A DNA stretch of 64,000 nucleotides from Hydrogenophilus sp. (GTDB taxonomy: Bacteria > Pseudomonadota > Gammaproteobacteria > Burkholderiales > Thiobacillaceae). This document shows positions 45,150-53,785 of this stretch, piece after piece (the first letter of the stretch is position 1; the number at the start of each line of letters is the position of its first letter). A program made the position numbers and the translations under genes. The notes under the pieces were generated by a model that was not told the origin of the DNA, did no database searches, and saw only the letters and a list, made by a program, of their open reading frames with translations. The DNA lies in assembly GCA_020725195.1 (NCBI GenBank), contig DYFL01000006.1, forward strand, positions 1 through 64,000, written 5' to 3'.

Positions 45150-46223
45150 ATGCCCCTGGTCGCCCACAACGACCTGCCCACCTTCGAGCGCCTGCGCCGC
45201 GAGGGGGTGACGGTGCTCAGCGCGGACCGCGCCCTGCACCAGGAGATCCGCGAGCTGCACATCGGGCTCCTGAACATGATGCCCGATGCGGCGCTGGCCG
45301 CCACGGAGCGGCAGTTCTACCGCCTGGTGGGCGAGGCCAACCCCATCGCCCAGTTCTACATGCATCCCTTCACGCTGCCGGAGCTCCAGCGCGGGCCGGA
45401 GGCGCAGGCCCACATCGAGCGCTACTACGAGCCGCTGGAGAAGGTCATGGCCGAGGGGCTGGACGCCCTGATCATCACCGGCGCCAACGTCACCGGGCCG
45501 GACCTCTCGCTGGAGCCCTTCTGGCAGCCGCTCATCCGGGTCCTGGACTGGGCCATGGCGAACGTCACCACGACGCTCTGCTCCTGCCTCACCACCCACG
45601 CGGTGCTGCAGTTCCGCTACGGCCAGACGCGCATCCGCCAGCCGCAGAAGGTCTGGGGGGTGTTCCCGCACCGGGTGGTGGACCAGCATCATCCCCTGGT
45701 GGCCGACGTGAACACCCGCTTCGACGTGCCCCATTCCCGCTGGAACGCCATCACCCGCGAGCAATTCGAGGCCGCGGGCCTGCGGGTGCTGGCCGAGAGC
45801 GAGGAGGGCGGCGTGCACCTCGCCACCAGCGCCGACGGCTTCCGCATGGTGTTCTTCCAGGGCCATCCCGAGTACGACACCATCTCGCTGCTGAAGGAGT
45901 ACAAGCGCGATGCCCTGCTCCATGCCAAGGGGGGGCTTGCGGCGCATCCGCCCTTCCCGAGGCACTATTTCGGCGTGCAGGAGAAGGCCCTGCTCAACGA
46001 ATACCGCAGCCGCATGCAGGAGGCCCGCGCGCGGGGCGGGCCCATCCCGGAGTTTCCCGAGGCGCGGGTGGCGGGGCGGCTCGACAACACCTGGCACGAC
46101 ACCGGGGAGGCCATCGTGGGCAACTGGATCGGCCTGATGTACCAGGTCACCCACCGCGACCGCAGGCTGCCCTTCATGGAGGGCATAGACCCGGACGACC
46201 CGCTGGGCCTGCGCCGGGGCTAG
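45150..46223 (+). CDS. metA: Homoserine O-acyltransferase MetA family
   Basis: A 357-residue enzyme activating homoserine for methionine synthesis (succinyl or acetyl transfer; the specificity cannot be read with confidence). Family motifs are IGLLNMMPDAALAATERQFYRLV, ITGANVTGP, the nucleophile region CSCLTTHAVLQ near residue 153, and FFQGHPEYDTISLLKEYKRD near 247 with the His/Glu partners. Typical length. The ATG at 45150 gives the usual MPLVAHNDLPTFERLRREG. The REP pair lies upstream, so it is probably a single-gene transcript. Confidence 0.9.
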   Translation: MPLVAHNDLPTFERLRREGVTVLSADRALHQEIRELHIGLLNMMPDAALAATERQFYRLVGEANPIAQFYMHPFTLPELQRGPEAQAHIERYYEPLEKVMAEGLDALIITGANVTGPDLSLEPFWQPLIRVLDWAMANVTTTLCSCLTTHAVLQFRYGQTRIRQPQKVWGVFPHRVVDQHHPLVADVNTRFDVPHSRWNAITREQFEAAGLRVLAESEEGGVHLATSADGFRMVFFQGHPEYDTISLLKEYKRDALLHAKGGLAAHPPFPRHYFGVQEKALLNEYRSRMQEARARGGPIPEFPEARVAGRLDNTWHDTGEAIVGNWIGLMYQVTHRDRRLPFMEGIDPDDPLGLRRG

Positions 46224-46228
46224 CGCCC

Positions 46229-46444
46229 TCAGGCCGGGATGTCCGGCATCAGGGCCATCTTCAGGCGCATGATCTCGTCCTTGAGGGCGAGCTTGCGCTT
46301 CTTCATGCGTTTGAGCCCCAGCTCGTCCTCATAACCCGTGGCGACCAGGTGCCGGATGACCCGGTCCAGGTCGCGGTGCTCCGTCTCCAGGACCAGGATC
46401 CGGGCGTTGATGTGGATGATGTCGGTCGGGTCGATTTCGGACAC
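46229..46444 (-). CDS. YdcH family (DUF465) small protein
   Basis: A 71-residue helical protein (LETEHRDLDRVIRHLVA, then GLKRMKKRKLALKDEIMRLKM) typical of the short coiled-coil YdcH/DUF465 family found near growth-control or stress genes. Function unknown. It converges with metA and diverges from the chromate operon across 128 bp that hold the chr operator. Confidence 0.85.
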   Translation of the reverse strand: MSEIDPTDIIHINARILVLETEHRDLDRVIRHLVATGYEDELGLKRMKKRKLALKDEIMRLKMALMPDIPA

Positions 46445-46534
46445 GTCGGCTCCTTTGCGCTCTGCCGGGTAGTTAAGCCTCCCGCGCCGGCTTCGTCAAT
46501 GCAGCCGGGCGCCCGCTTCGCGCCCCAAAAATTC

Positions 46535-46575
46535 CATGTAGGAATATTAACCATAAATGTTATATTCACTACATG
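46535..46575. promoter_or_regulatory. chr operon operator overlapping the chrB start
   Basis: CATGTAG-GAATAT at 46535-46547 and ATATTC-A-CTACATG at 46562-46575 form a long inverted repeat around an AT-rich centre. The chrB ATG is inside the right arm. ChrB proteins are chromate-responsive regulators of their own operon, so this is the obvious binding site. The geometry implies that the transcript starts at or just before the ATG (leaderless or nearly so). Confidence 0.7.
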
Positions 46576-47508
46576 AATCTACCCTGCTGGCGTCTCCTCG
46601 TGGCGAGCCTTCCCTCGGCCAACACCACCCTGCGCATGCGCCTCTGGCGTGCCGTGCGCGGGGCGGGCGCCGCGGCGCTGCGGGACGGTGCCTGGCTGCT
46701 GCCGTGTGCGGCCGCCGGGGTGTTCGAGCGCATCGCCGCGCAGGTGCAGGCCGCGGGCGGGGCGGCCGAGGTGCTGGGCCTGGCCGCCATCGACGCGGCC
46801 CAGGAGGCCCGTTTCCGGGCCCTGTTCGAGCGCGGGGCGGACTTCGCCCGGCTGATCGAGGCGGCCGCGGCGCTGCGCAAGGGCCCGGCCCGGGAGGCGG
46901 CCGGGGCGAGGCAGCTGGGCCGCCTGCGCCGCGAGCTGGAGCAGCTGGCCGCCATCGACTTCTTCCCCGGCGCGGGCCAGGCGGCGGCCCGCGCCGCCGT
47001 GCTCGACCTGGAGCGCGCCCTCTCGCCCCATGAGCCGAGCGCCGCGGCGGGCGCCATCCCCAGGCTGGATGCCGCGGCCTACCAGCGCCGCACCTGGGCC
47101 ACCCGCGCGCGTCCCTGGGTGGACCGGCTCGCCTCCGCCTGGCTGATCTCGAGGTTCATAGACCGCGAGGCCCGCATCCTCTGGCTGGCGAGCCCCGCCG
47201 CCTGCCCTGCGGATGCCCTGGGCTTCGACTTCGACGGCGCCGCCTTCAGCCATGTGGGCGAGCGGGTGACCTTCGAGACCCTCCTGGCGAGCTTCGGCCT
47301 GGAGGCGGATGCCGCCCTGCTGCAGCTCGGGCGCATCGTCCACGCCCTGGACGTGGGCGGGGTGGCGGCCGAGGCGGCCGGCCTGGAGCGGCTGCTCCGC
47401 GGCATGCGCGCCCGCCTCGGGGATGACGACGACGCCCTGCTCGGGGAGGCCGGGCGGCTGTTCGACGATCTGTATCAGGCCTTTCGAGAGGAGCCGGCAA
47501 CACCATGA
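46573..47508 (+). CDS. chrB: Chromate resistance regulator ChrB
   Basis: A 311-residue ChrB protein. The N-terminal part (WRLLVASLPSANTTLRMRLWRAVRGAGAAALRDGAWLLP) is the winged-helix-like domain, and the C-terminal part from about 175 (RPWVDRLASAWLISRFIDREARILW, FDGAAFSHVGERVTFETLL) is the chromate resistance exported/ChrB domain. It senses chromate and controls chrA. No ribosome site precedes the start; the operator overlaps it. Its end overlaps chrA by 4 bases. Confidence 0.88.
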   Translation: MNLPCWRLLVASLPSANTTLRMRLWRAVRGAGAAALRDGAWLLPCAAAGVFERIAAQVQAAGGAAEVLGLAAIDAAQEARFRALFERGADFARLIEAAAALRKGPAREAAGARQLGRLRRELEQLAAIDFFPGAGQAAARAAVLDLERALSPHEPSAAAGAIPRLDAAAYQRRTWATRARPWVDRLASAWLISRFIDREARILWLASPAACPADALGFDFDGAAFSHVGERVTFETLLASFGLEADAALLQLGRIVHALDVGGVAAEAAGLERLLRGMRARLGDDDDALLGEAGRLFDDLYQAFREEPATP

Positions 47509-48845
47509 ACGCAGCCCCTGAGCGTCCCGCCCCCCCCACGTTCTGGGAGGCCTTCCGCTACTGGCTCAAGCTCGGCTTCATCAGCTTCGGCGGCCCGGCC
47601 GGGCAGATCTCCATGATGCACCAGGAGCTGGTGGAGCGCCGGCGCTGGATCTCCGAGCAGCGTTTCCTGCACGCGCTCAACTACTGCATGCTGCTGCCCG
47701 GGCCCGAGGCGCAGCAGCTGGCCATCTACATCGGCTGGCTGCTGCACCGCAGCTGGGGCGGCATCGTCGCGGGCACGCTGTTCGTGCTGCCCTCGCTCTT
47801 CATCCTCATCGCCCTGACCTGGATCTATCTCGCCTTCGGCGACGTCGCCTTCGTGCAGGGGGTGTTCGCCGGCATCAAGCCGGCGGTGGTGGCCATCGTG
47901 CTCTTCGCCGCCTGGCGCATCGGCACGCGGGCCTTGAAGAACAGCGTGCTCTGGGCCTTCGCCGCGGCCTCCTTCGTGGCCATCTTCGCCTTCAACGTGC
48001 CCTTCCCCTACATCGTGCTGGGCGCGGGCATCCTGGGCTACCTCGGCGGCCGCATCGATCCGGCCCGCTTCAGGGTGGGCGGCGGCCACGGCGCCTCCGG
48101 CAAGGACTACGGCCCGGCGCTCATCGACGACGACACGCCGCCGCCGGCCCACGTCAAGTTCCGGGCCGGGCGCCTGGCCGCCCTGCTCGTCCTCTTCCTC
48201 GCCCTCTGGGCGGCGGCCATGGCCCTGCTGCCGGCCGGGACGCTCACCGACATGGGCGGGTTCTTCACCCGGGCCGCCCTGGTCACCTTCGGCGGCGCCT
48301 ATGCCGTGCTGCCCTACGTCTACCAGGGCGGGGTGGAGCAATACGGCTGGCTCACCGGCCCCCAGATGATCGACGGCCTCGCCCTGGGCGAGACCACGCC
48401 CGGGCCGCTGATCATGGTGGTGGCCTTCGTCGGCTTCGTCGGCGGCTGGACCCAGGCGGTGTTCGGCCCCGAGGCCCTGTTCTGGGGCGGTGTGGCCGGC
48501 GCCACGGTGGCCACCTTCTTCACCTTCCTGCCCGGCTACCTCTTCATCCTGGCGGGCGCGCCCCTGGTCGAGGCCACCCACGGCGACATCAAGTTCGTCG
48601 CCCCCCTGACCGGCATCACCGCCGCCGTGGTCGGGGTGATCCTCAACCTCGCGGTGTTCTTCGCCTGGCACGTGTTCTGGCCGCAGGCCACGGCGGCGGC
48701 ACCCTTCGCCGGCGAGTTCCAGGGGTTCGCGGTGATCGTGGCCGTCGCCGCCTTCGTCGCCCTGTGGCGATACAAGCAGGACATCCTGCGCGTGCTCGGC
48801 GCCTGCGCCGTCGCCGGCCTGGCCTACACCTTCATTCTCGGCTAA
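47505..48845 (+). CDS. chrA: Chromate efflux transporter ChrA
   Basis: A 446-residue CHR-superfamily transporter with two homologous halves: FRYWLKLGFISFGGPAGQISMMHQELVERRRWISEQRFL at the N-terminus and FTRAALVTFGGAYAVLPYVYQGGVEQYGWLTGPQMIDGLALGETTPGPL in the second half. About ten helices are predicted. It expels chromate by proton antiport. Relatives have been discussed as inorganic-carbon transporters in some autotrophs, but the neighbours chrB, SOD and rhodanese support chromate resistance here. Confidence 0.92.
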   Translation: MNAAPERPAPPTFWEAFRYWLKLGFISFGGPAGQISMMHQELVERRRWISEQRFLHALNYCMLLPGPEAQQLAIYIGWLLHRSWGGIVAGTLFVLPSLFILIALTWIYLAFGDVAFVQGVFAGIKPAVVAIVLFAAWRIGTRALKNSVLWAFAAASFVAIFAFNVPFPYIVLGAGILGYLGGRIDPARFRVGGGHGASGKDYGPALIDDDTPPPAHVKFRAGRLAALLVLFLALWAAAMALLPAGTLTDMGGFFTRAALVTFGGAYAVLPYVYQGGVEQYGWLTGPQMIDGLALGETTPGPLIMVVAFVGFVGGWTQAVFGPEALFWGGVAGATVATFFTFLPGYLFILAGAPLVEATHGDIKFVAPLTGITAAVVGVILNLAVFFAWHVFWPQATAAAPFAGEFQGFAVIVAVAAFVALWRYKQDILRVLGACAVAGLAYTFILG

Positions 48846-48856
48846 GGAGACGGATC

Positions 48857-49453
48857 ATGGCGTATGCAATGAAGCCCCTGTCCTGCGACCCGGCCAAGCT
48901 CGCCGGCCTGTCGGAGAGGCTCATCGTGAGCCACTGGGAGAACAACTACGGCGGCGCCGTGAAGCGGCTCGGCGCCATCGAGGCCAAGCTGGCCGAACTG
49001 GACTGGGCCAGCGCCCCGGTGTTCGTCATCAACGGGCTCAAGCGCGAGGAGCTCGTCGCCGCCGGCTCCATGATCCTGCACGAGGTCTATTTCGACAGCC
49101 TGGGTGGGGTGGGCGGCGACCCGGCCGCCGCGCTCAAGTCCCGGATCGAAAAGGACTTCGGCTCGCTGGACGCCTGGCGCGCACAATTCGCCGCCATGGG
49201 CCGCGCCCAGGGCGGCGGCTCCGGCTGGACCCTGCTCGCCTGGAGCCCGCGCCACGGCCGGCTGCTCAACACCTGGGCCGCCGACCACGCGCACAACCTG
49301 GCCGGCGCCGTGCCGCTCGTCGCCCTGGACATGTACGAGCACAGCTACCACATGGACTTCGGCACCAGGGCGGCGGCCTATGTCGACGCCTTCATGCAGA
49401 ACCTTTCCTGGACGGCCGCCGAGGCCGCCTTCAACCGCATCCAAGGAGCCTGA
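48857..49453 (+). CDS. Fe/Mn superoxide dismutase of the chr operon (ChrC-like)
   Basis: A 198-residue iron/manganese superoxide dismutase. Metal ligands are visible in RLIVSHWENNYGG, ILHEVYFDSLGG and VALDMYEHSYHMDF (Asp and His). ChrC of Cupriavidus metallidurans is an SOD of this class in a chr operon, where it counters superoxide from chromate reduction. AAGGAG precedes the ATG, 11 bases after chrA. Metal preference cannot be judged safely. Confidence 0.88.
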   Translation: MAYAMKPLSCDPAKLAGLSERLIVSHWENNYGGAVKRLGAIEAKLAELDWASAPVFVINGLKREELVAAGSMILHEVYFDSLGGVGGDPAAALKSRIEKDFGSLDAWRAQFAAMGRAQGGGSGWTLLAWSPRHGRLLNTWAADHAHNLAGAVPLVALDMYEHSYHMDFGTRAAAYVDAFMQNLSWTAAEAAFNRIQGA

Positions 49454-49455
49454 AC

Positions 49456-49770
49456 ATGGACCGCAGCATCAAGCCCGAGGCCCTGCAAGCCCAGCTCGCC
49501 GGGAAGTACATCCTGGACGTGCGCCGCGTCGCCGACCGGCACGCCTCCGCCGAACAGCTGGCCGGCGCCCACTGGAAGGATCCCGAGCGGCTGGCCGAAT
49601 GGGCCGATGCCCTGCCGCAGGACCGGGACATCGTCCTTTACTGCGTGCGCGGCGGCTCGGTGTCCAACACCGTGGTCGACGCGCTGCAGGCCAGGGGGCT
49701 CAAGGCCCGCTTCATCGAGGGCGGCATCGAGGGCTGGAAGGCGGCCGGCGGCCGGGTCGTGGGCAAATAG
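49456..49770 (+). CDS. Rhodanese-like protein of the chr operon (ChrE-like)
   Basis: A 104-residue single rhodanese domain with the active-site cysteine in IVLYCVRGGSVSNTVV near residue 62 and the usual IEGGIEGWKAAGG end. It starts 2 bases after the SOD stop. ChrE of Cupriavidus is likewise a rhodanese-type protein in the chromate operon. It may handle chromium-thiol adducts; sulfur transfer activity is plausible but its role is inferred. Confidence 0.85.
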   Translation: MDRSIKPEALQAQLAGKYILDVRRVADRHASAEQLAGAHWKDPERLAEWADALPQDRDIVLYCVRGGSVSNTVVDALQARGLKARFIEGGIEGWKAAGGRVVGK

Positions 49771-49776
49771 GAGGGC

Positions 49777-51111
49777 TCAGCGCGCCGGCGCCGCCGCCGC
49801 CGGCGGCGCGGCCCGCGCCGCCTTGTGCGGCGTCTGCGGGTGCCAGCCGACCAGCGCGAGCATGACGAAGAAGCCGATCACGTAGCCCAGGGCCACGTGC
49901 CAGCCGCTCCTGATCCAGGCCCCGACCGAGCGGGCCTCGGGGAAGAGGTTGGACAGGGCGACGCCTGCCGAGGAGCCGAACCAGATCATGGAGCCGCCGA
50001 AGCCCACCGCGTAGGCGAGCACGCCCCAGTCGTAGCCGCCTTGGGCGAGCGCCAGGGCGGTGAGCGGGATGTTGTCGAACACCGCCGAGACGAAGCCGAG
50101 GCCGAAGGCCGTCTCCCACGAGGCGGCGGGCAGCTCCTCCACCGGCATCATCGAGGCGCACATCACCAGCGAGAGCAGGAAGACGCTGCCCCGGGCGGCG
50201 TCGGGCAGCAGGCTCCACTCGGGCCTGCGCAGGGGCAGCGCCAGGAGGATGGCCACCCACACCGCCGCCCCCAGGAAGGGGAAGGCGTCGGCGGCCTCGG
50301 GGAAGCGGGTGTTCACGGTGACGTTGGTGGCGATGGCGGCGAGGAGGATCCAGGCGACGATGCCGAGCCGCGCCCAGTCGACCCGGGCGCCGGCGCCGGC
50401 TTCCCGCTGGATGGGCTGGTAGGCCTGCTGCTGGCGCGCGGCGATCAGGCCGAACACGGCCAGGGCGGCCACGGCCGCCACGTAGGCGGGGGTGACGTCC
50501 AGGGGGCTGACCCCGTCGATCCACATCATGGTCGTGGTGGTGTCGCCGACCACGCTGCCCGAGCCCCCGGCGTTGGAGGCGGCGACGATGGCGGCGAGGT
50601 AGCCGATGTGCACCCGGCGCCGGAAGACGTGGGCGGCCATGGTGCCGCCGATGAGCGCCGCGGCGATGTTGTCGAGGAAGGCGGACATCAGGAAGACCAT
50701 CGCCAGGAGCACGAAGGCCCCCTTCCAGTCGCCCGGCAGGTAGCGCGGCAGGGCGTGGGGCACGCCGCTGTCCTCGAAGTGGCGTGCGAGCAGGGCGAAG
50801 CCCAGCAGCAGCCCCAGGAGGTTGCTGAGCACCACCCACTCGTGCTCCAGGTGGGCGAGCCAGCCCTGGACGCCGGCGCCCTCGTCGAAGCCGGTGTAGC
50901 CGATCTTGTAGAGCGAGATTGCGGCGAGGCCGGTGAGGGCCACCCGCAGGGTGTGATGGTGGAAGAGGGCGACCCCGAGCAGGGTGGCGGCGAACAGGAT
51001 GAAGTCGACGGGGATGCCGAAGACCGCCGGCCCCTCGGCGGCCCAGGCCGGCAAGGGAAGGAGCAGGGCGGCGAGCAGGCCGAGGGCGGCGCCGATCCGG
51101 CGGCTGGGCAT
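49777..51111 (-). CDS. Sodium/anion transporter of the NhaD/ArsB (IT) superfamily
   Basis: A 444-residue membrane protein with a signal-like first helix (LGLLAALLLPLPAWAAEGP) and about eleven more helices. Motifs of the ion-transporter superfamily occur in FLMSAFLDNIAAALIGGTMA, AASNAGGSGSVVGDTTTTMMWIDG and AVFDNIPLTALALAQGGYDWG. NhaD-type Na+/H+ antiport is most likely; a citrate- or arsenite-type substrate cannot be excluded. It ends an operon with USP, SLC13 and CBS genes, and converges with the chr operon. Confidence 0.8.
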   Translation of the reverse strand: MPSRRIGAALGLLAALLLPLPAWAAEGPAVFGIPVDFILFAATLLGVALFHHHTLRVALTGLAAISLYKIGYTGFDEGAGVQGWLAHLEHEWVVLSNLLGLLLGFALLARHFEDSGVPHALPRYLPGDWKGAFVLLAMVFLMSAFLDNIAAALIGGTMAAHVFRRRVHIGYLAAIVAASNAGGSGSVVGDTTTTMMWIDGVSPLDVTPAYVAAVAALAVFGLIAARQQQAYQPIQREAGAGARVDWARLGIVAWILLAAIATNVTVNTRFPEAADAFPFLGAAVWVAILLALPLRRPEWSLLPDAARGSVFLLSLVMCASMMPVEELPAASWETAFGLGFVSAVFDNIPLTALALAQGGYDWGVLAYAVGFGGSMIWFGSSAGVALSNLFPEARSVGAWIRSGWHVALGYVIGFFVMLALVGWHPQTPHKAARAAPPAAAAPAR

Positions 51112-51141
51112 GGCGGCTCTCCGGCCTCTTTTGGGCCTGGC

Positions 51142-51570
51142 CTATTTGACCAGGGTCACGGGAACCGTCGCGAGGTGCAGCACCCTGGTGGCGACCGAGC
51201 CCATGAGCAGGCCGCCCAGGGCGGACTGGCCGCGGGTGCCCATCACGATCTGGTCGCAGCCGAGTTCCTGGGCGAGCCGGGCGATGGTCCGGGCCACGTC
51301 GCCCTGGACGACGCGCTCGCTGGGCCGGACCCCGGCCGCCTGGAGGATCTCGCGTGCCGGCGCGAGGGCCGCCTCGCCCCACTCCTGCTCCATGCGGGCG
51401 AGCTCCTCGGCCTTGAACGAGCGCCGGGTCATCCAGTCGTCGCCCGGGGGCTGGACGTTGACGACCCAGACCTCCAGCCCGGGGACCATGCCGGCGATGC
51501 CGGCCACATGCCGGGCGGCGCGCGACGAGCCCTCGGAGCCGTCGACGGGAAGCAGGATCCTGCAGGGCAT
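51142..51570 (-). CDS. Universal stress protein
   Basis: A 142-residue UspA-type protein (RILLPVDGSEGSSRAARHVAG at the start; IVMGTRGQSALGGLLMGSVATRVLHLATVPVTLV at the end). The glycine motif G-x2-G-x9-G-S/T of ATP-binding Usp proteins is present. It lies between two transporter genes in a tight operon and may regulate one of them. Confidence 0.92.
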   Translation of the reverse strand: MPCRILLPVDGSEGSSRAARHVAGIAGMVPGLEVWVVNVQPPGDDWMTRRSFKAEELARMEQEWGEAALAPAREILQAAGVRPSERVVQGDVARTIARLAQELGCDQIVMGTRGQSALGGLLMGSVATRVLHLATVPVTLVK

Positions 51571-51582
51571 GGCGGATTCCCC

Positions 51583-53079
51583 TTATTTCACCAGGATGGG
51601 CATGCCCAGCATGGGCCAGAGGGTGACCATGGCCAGGCCCAGCACCACCAGCAGGATCAGGCTCATGGGGATGCCGTGCTTGAAGAACTCGGCCGTGGTG
51701 AACTGCCTGGAGTCGTAGGCGATGGCGTTGGGCGCGGCGCCGATCAGCAGCAGGAAGGGCATGCCGGCGGTGACCAGCGCGGAGTAGACGATCACCTCCG
51801 GCGCCACCCCGAGATACTTGGCGATGACCAGGGCCACGGGCAGCACGATGGCGATGGCCGCCACGTTCATGATGAAGTTGGTCATGATCAGCACGAAGGC
51901 GGCGATGCCCATGACGAACACCCACCAGTGCGCCTCGATCAGCAGGCCCAGCCAGTTGACCGCCATCCATTCCGCGGCCCCCGTCTGCCAGAGGCAGAAG
52001 CCGATGGACATGGCGCCGGAGAAGAGCAGCACGATGTTCCAGGGGATCTCCTCCAGGTCCTTCACCGTCAGCACGCCGAGGATGAAGAAGAGCAGCGTCG
52101 TGGTGAGGATCACCGCGGCGCGGTCGATGGGCGCGAGCAGCGGGATGAAGGACTTGGTCGACATCACCACCACCAGGGCGGCGACGATGGCGATGACCAG
52201 CTTCTCCTTGAGGGTCATCGGCCCGATGGCGGCGGCGAGCCGCTTCACCTTGTCGCGCAGGCCGGGGATGCTGGCCTTCTCCGGCTTGAGGAAGGTCTTC
52301 AGGTAGAGCCAGATGAGGAAGACCATGCCCCAGCCGATGACGAACATGTACTCGGTGAGCTGGAAGAAGGTGATGTGGTGGCCGGTGAAGCCCTCGTACA
52401 TGGCGGCGGCGGCCGGTCCCCGCGCGGCGCCCAGGAAGGTGACGATGCTGCCGGCGCCGGCGGCGTAGGCCATGCCGATGAACAGGGCCTTGCCGAAGTT
52501 GGAGGGCCTTTCCCCCTCGCCGTAGAGGGCGTAGATGGCGAGCAGGATGGGGAACATGGTGGCGGCCACGGCGGTGTGCGCCATGAGATGGGCCAGCGCG
52601 GCGGTGACCACCATGGCCCCGAGCAGGATCCTGTCGGTGCGCTCGCCGACCACGGCCAGCATCTTGTAGGCGATGCGCTTGGTCAGCCCCGAGCGGGTGA
52701 AGGCGAGGCCGATGACGATGGAGCCGAAGATGAACATCACCGCCGGGTCCATGAAGTCGTGGAAGGCGTCCTTGGCCGGGCGGATGAAGAACATGGCCTG
52801 GAAGACGCCGATGGCGATGGCGGTCACGCCGATGGGGATGACCTCGAACACCCACCAGATGCCGGCCATGAGGAACAGCCCGATGGCCGCCTTGCCCTGC
52901 TGCGAGAGCACGAACTCCTTGCCGGCGGGGTCGACGGCCACGGCCCAGGGCGGCGAGAAATAGATGGCGAGGAAGACGGCCAGCCCCAGGAGCAGGATCG
53001 CCGTCTTCCTGAGGTCGATGGGCAGCCGCTCGGCGGCCAGGGTGACAGTCTGGTCGTGGTGGGAGGGGGCGTCAGCCAT
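51583..53079 (-). CDS. SLC13/DASS family sodium-anion symporter
   Basis: A 498-residue transporter with about twelve helices. Family motifs include GIWWVFEVIPIGVTAIAIG near residue 73, HTAVAATMFPILLAIYALYG, and TNFIMNVAAIAIVLPVALVIA near 405 (the SNT-like carboxylate/sodium site). DASS proteins carry dicarboxylates, sulfate or phosphate with sodium; in an autotroph, sulfate or a C4 acid is plausible. The first 8 bases overlap the CBS gene, so the two are translationally coupled. Confidence 0.88.
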   Translation of the reverse strand: MADAPSHHDQTVTLAAERLPIDLRKTAILLLGLAVFLAIYFSPPWAVAVDPAGKEFVLSQQGKAAIGLFLMAGIWWVFEVIPIGVTAIAIGVFQAMFFIRPAKDAFHDFMDPAVMFIFGSIVIGLAFTRSGLTKRIAYKMLAVVGERTDRILLGAMVVTAALAHLMAHTAVAATMFPILLAIYALYGEGERPSNFGKALFIGMAYAAGAGSIVTFLGAARGPAAAAMYEGFTGHHITFFQLTEYMFVIGWGMVFLIWLYLKTFLKPEKASIPGLRDKVKRLAAAIGPMTLKEKLVIAIVAALVVVMSTKSFIPLLAPIDRAAVILTTTLLFFILGVLTVKDLEEIPWNIVLLFSGAMSIGFCLWQTGAAEWMAVNWLGLLIEAHWWVFVMGIAAFVLIMTNFIMNVAAIAIVLPVALVIAKYLGVAPEVIVYSALVTAGMPFLLLIGAAPNAIAYDSRQFTTAEFFKHGIPMSLILLVVLGLAMVTLWPMLGMPILVK

Positions 53080-53587
53080 GGAGCACCACCTTGGAGGCCT
53101 CGTTGAACACGTCGATCATGCGCACCACGCCGACCAGGCGTTCGCCCTCGACCACGGGCAGCATGCTGGTGTCGTGGATCACCATGAGATAGGCCGCCTT
53201 GGTGATGGGGTCGTCGGGGCCGATCCTGTCCGGCACCGCGCCCATGAAATCGCGGACCGGCCTCTTCGCGGCCTCCAGGGATTGGCTCTGAAAGGTCTCC
53301 GCCCAGATCAGGGTGAGGGCGGGGAAATCCGGGAGGGGGGCCTCGTAGCGGCTGAGTTCCCCGGTGCGCAGATAGTCCGGGAACAGGCCGCGCAGGATGT
53401 CGCGCATGCCCAGGATCCCGACCAGCTGGTCCTGCGCGTTGAGGACCAGGACGTGGCGGAAGCGCCGGCCGGCCTCGAAGCCCGCCTTCAGGGCGGCGAA
53501 GGCGTCGTGCAGCGTGGCGGTGTCGCTCAGGTTGGGATATTCCGAGAGGGGGACGCAGATGTCTCTGAGGGTCTTGCTGAGCGGCAT
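53072..53587 (-). CDS. CBS-domain pair protein
   Basis: A 171-residue soluble protein of two CBS motifs: residues about 10-70 (SDTATLHDAFAALKAG, RHVLVLNAQDQLVGILGMRDILRGLF) and about 105-165 (IGPDDPITKAAYLMVIHDTSMLPVVEGERLVGVVRMIDVFNE). Such Bateman modules bind adenine nucleotides and regulate partners, here presumably the overlapping SLC13 transporter. Upstream, a TTGACG element lies about 70 bases before the start within AT-rich sequence containing CTTAATATTCAG. Confidence 0.87.
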   Translation of the reverse strand: MPLSKTLRDICVPLSEYPNLSDTATLHDAFAALKAGFEAGRRFRHVLVLNAQDQLVGILGMRDILRGLFPDYLRTGELSRYEAPLPDFPALTLIWAETFQSQSLEAAKRPVRDFMGAVPDRIGPDDPITKAAYLMVIHDTSMLPVVEGERLVGVVRMIDVFNEASKVVLHG

Positions 53588-53700
53588 GCCAAGGCCTCCT
53601 CGGGTCGGGTTTATTAGGAAAACTTAATATTCAGACGTCAATGTAGTAAATGTTTCGGCCCGACGCAACGCCGCCCGCCGGGCCTCCCCCAGGCCGGCCG

Positions 53701-53730
53701 TTCGCGCAAACCGGCGCGCGCCGATATAAT
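53701..53730 (+). promoter_or_regulatory. Candidate promoter of the third SulP gene
   Basis: A perfect TATAAT at 53725-53730 with TTCGCG 18 bases upstream, about 55 bases before the ATG. The -10 is excellent and the -35 poor, suggesting that an activator may be needed. Confidence 0.45.
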
Positions 53731-53785
53731 CGCCGGTTGTTTGCATCCTCCGCTCAACCCGCCCCCCTCCCCGGAATCAAAGAAG

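Noticed and set aside
47505-48845. ChrA as an inorganic-carbon transporter
   Set aside because: Proposed for some autotrophs, but here chrB, an SOD and a rhodanese form a classical chromate operon.
49777-51111. DabB-type partner of a DAB inorganic-carbon pump
   Set aside because: The motifs are those of NhaD/ArsB-like carriers and no dabA gene lies next to it.
49712-52855. 1047-codon minus-strand frame spanning three transporter genes
   Set aside because: It is out of phase with the recognisable NhaD-like, USP and SLC13 proteins and has low-complexity Arg/Gly/His-rich content.
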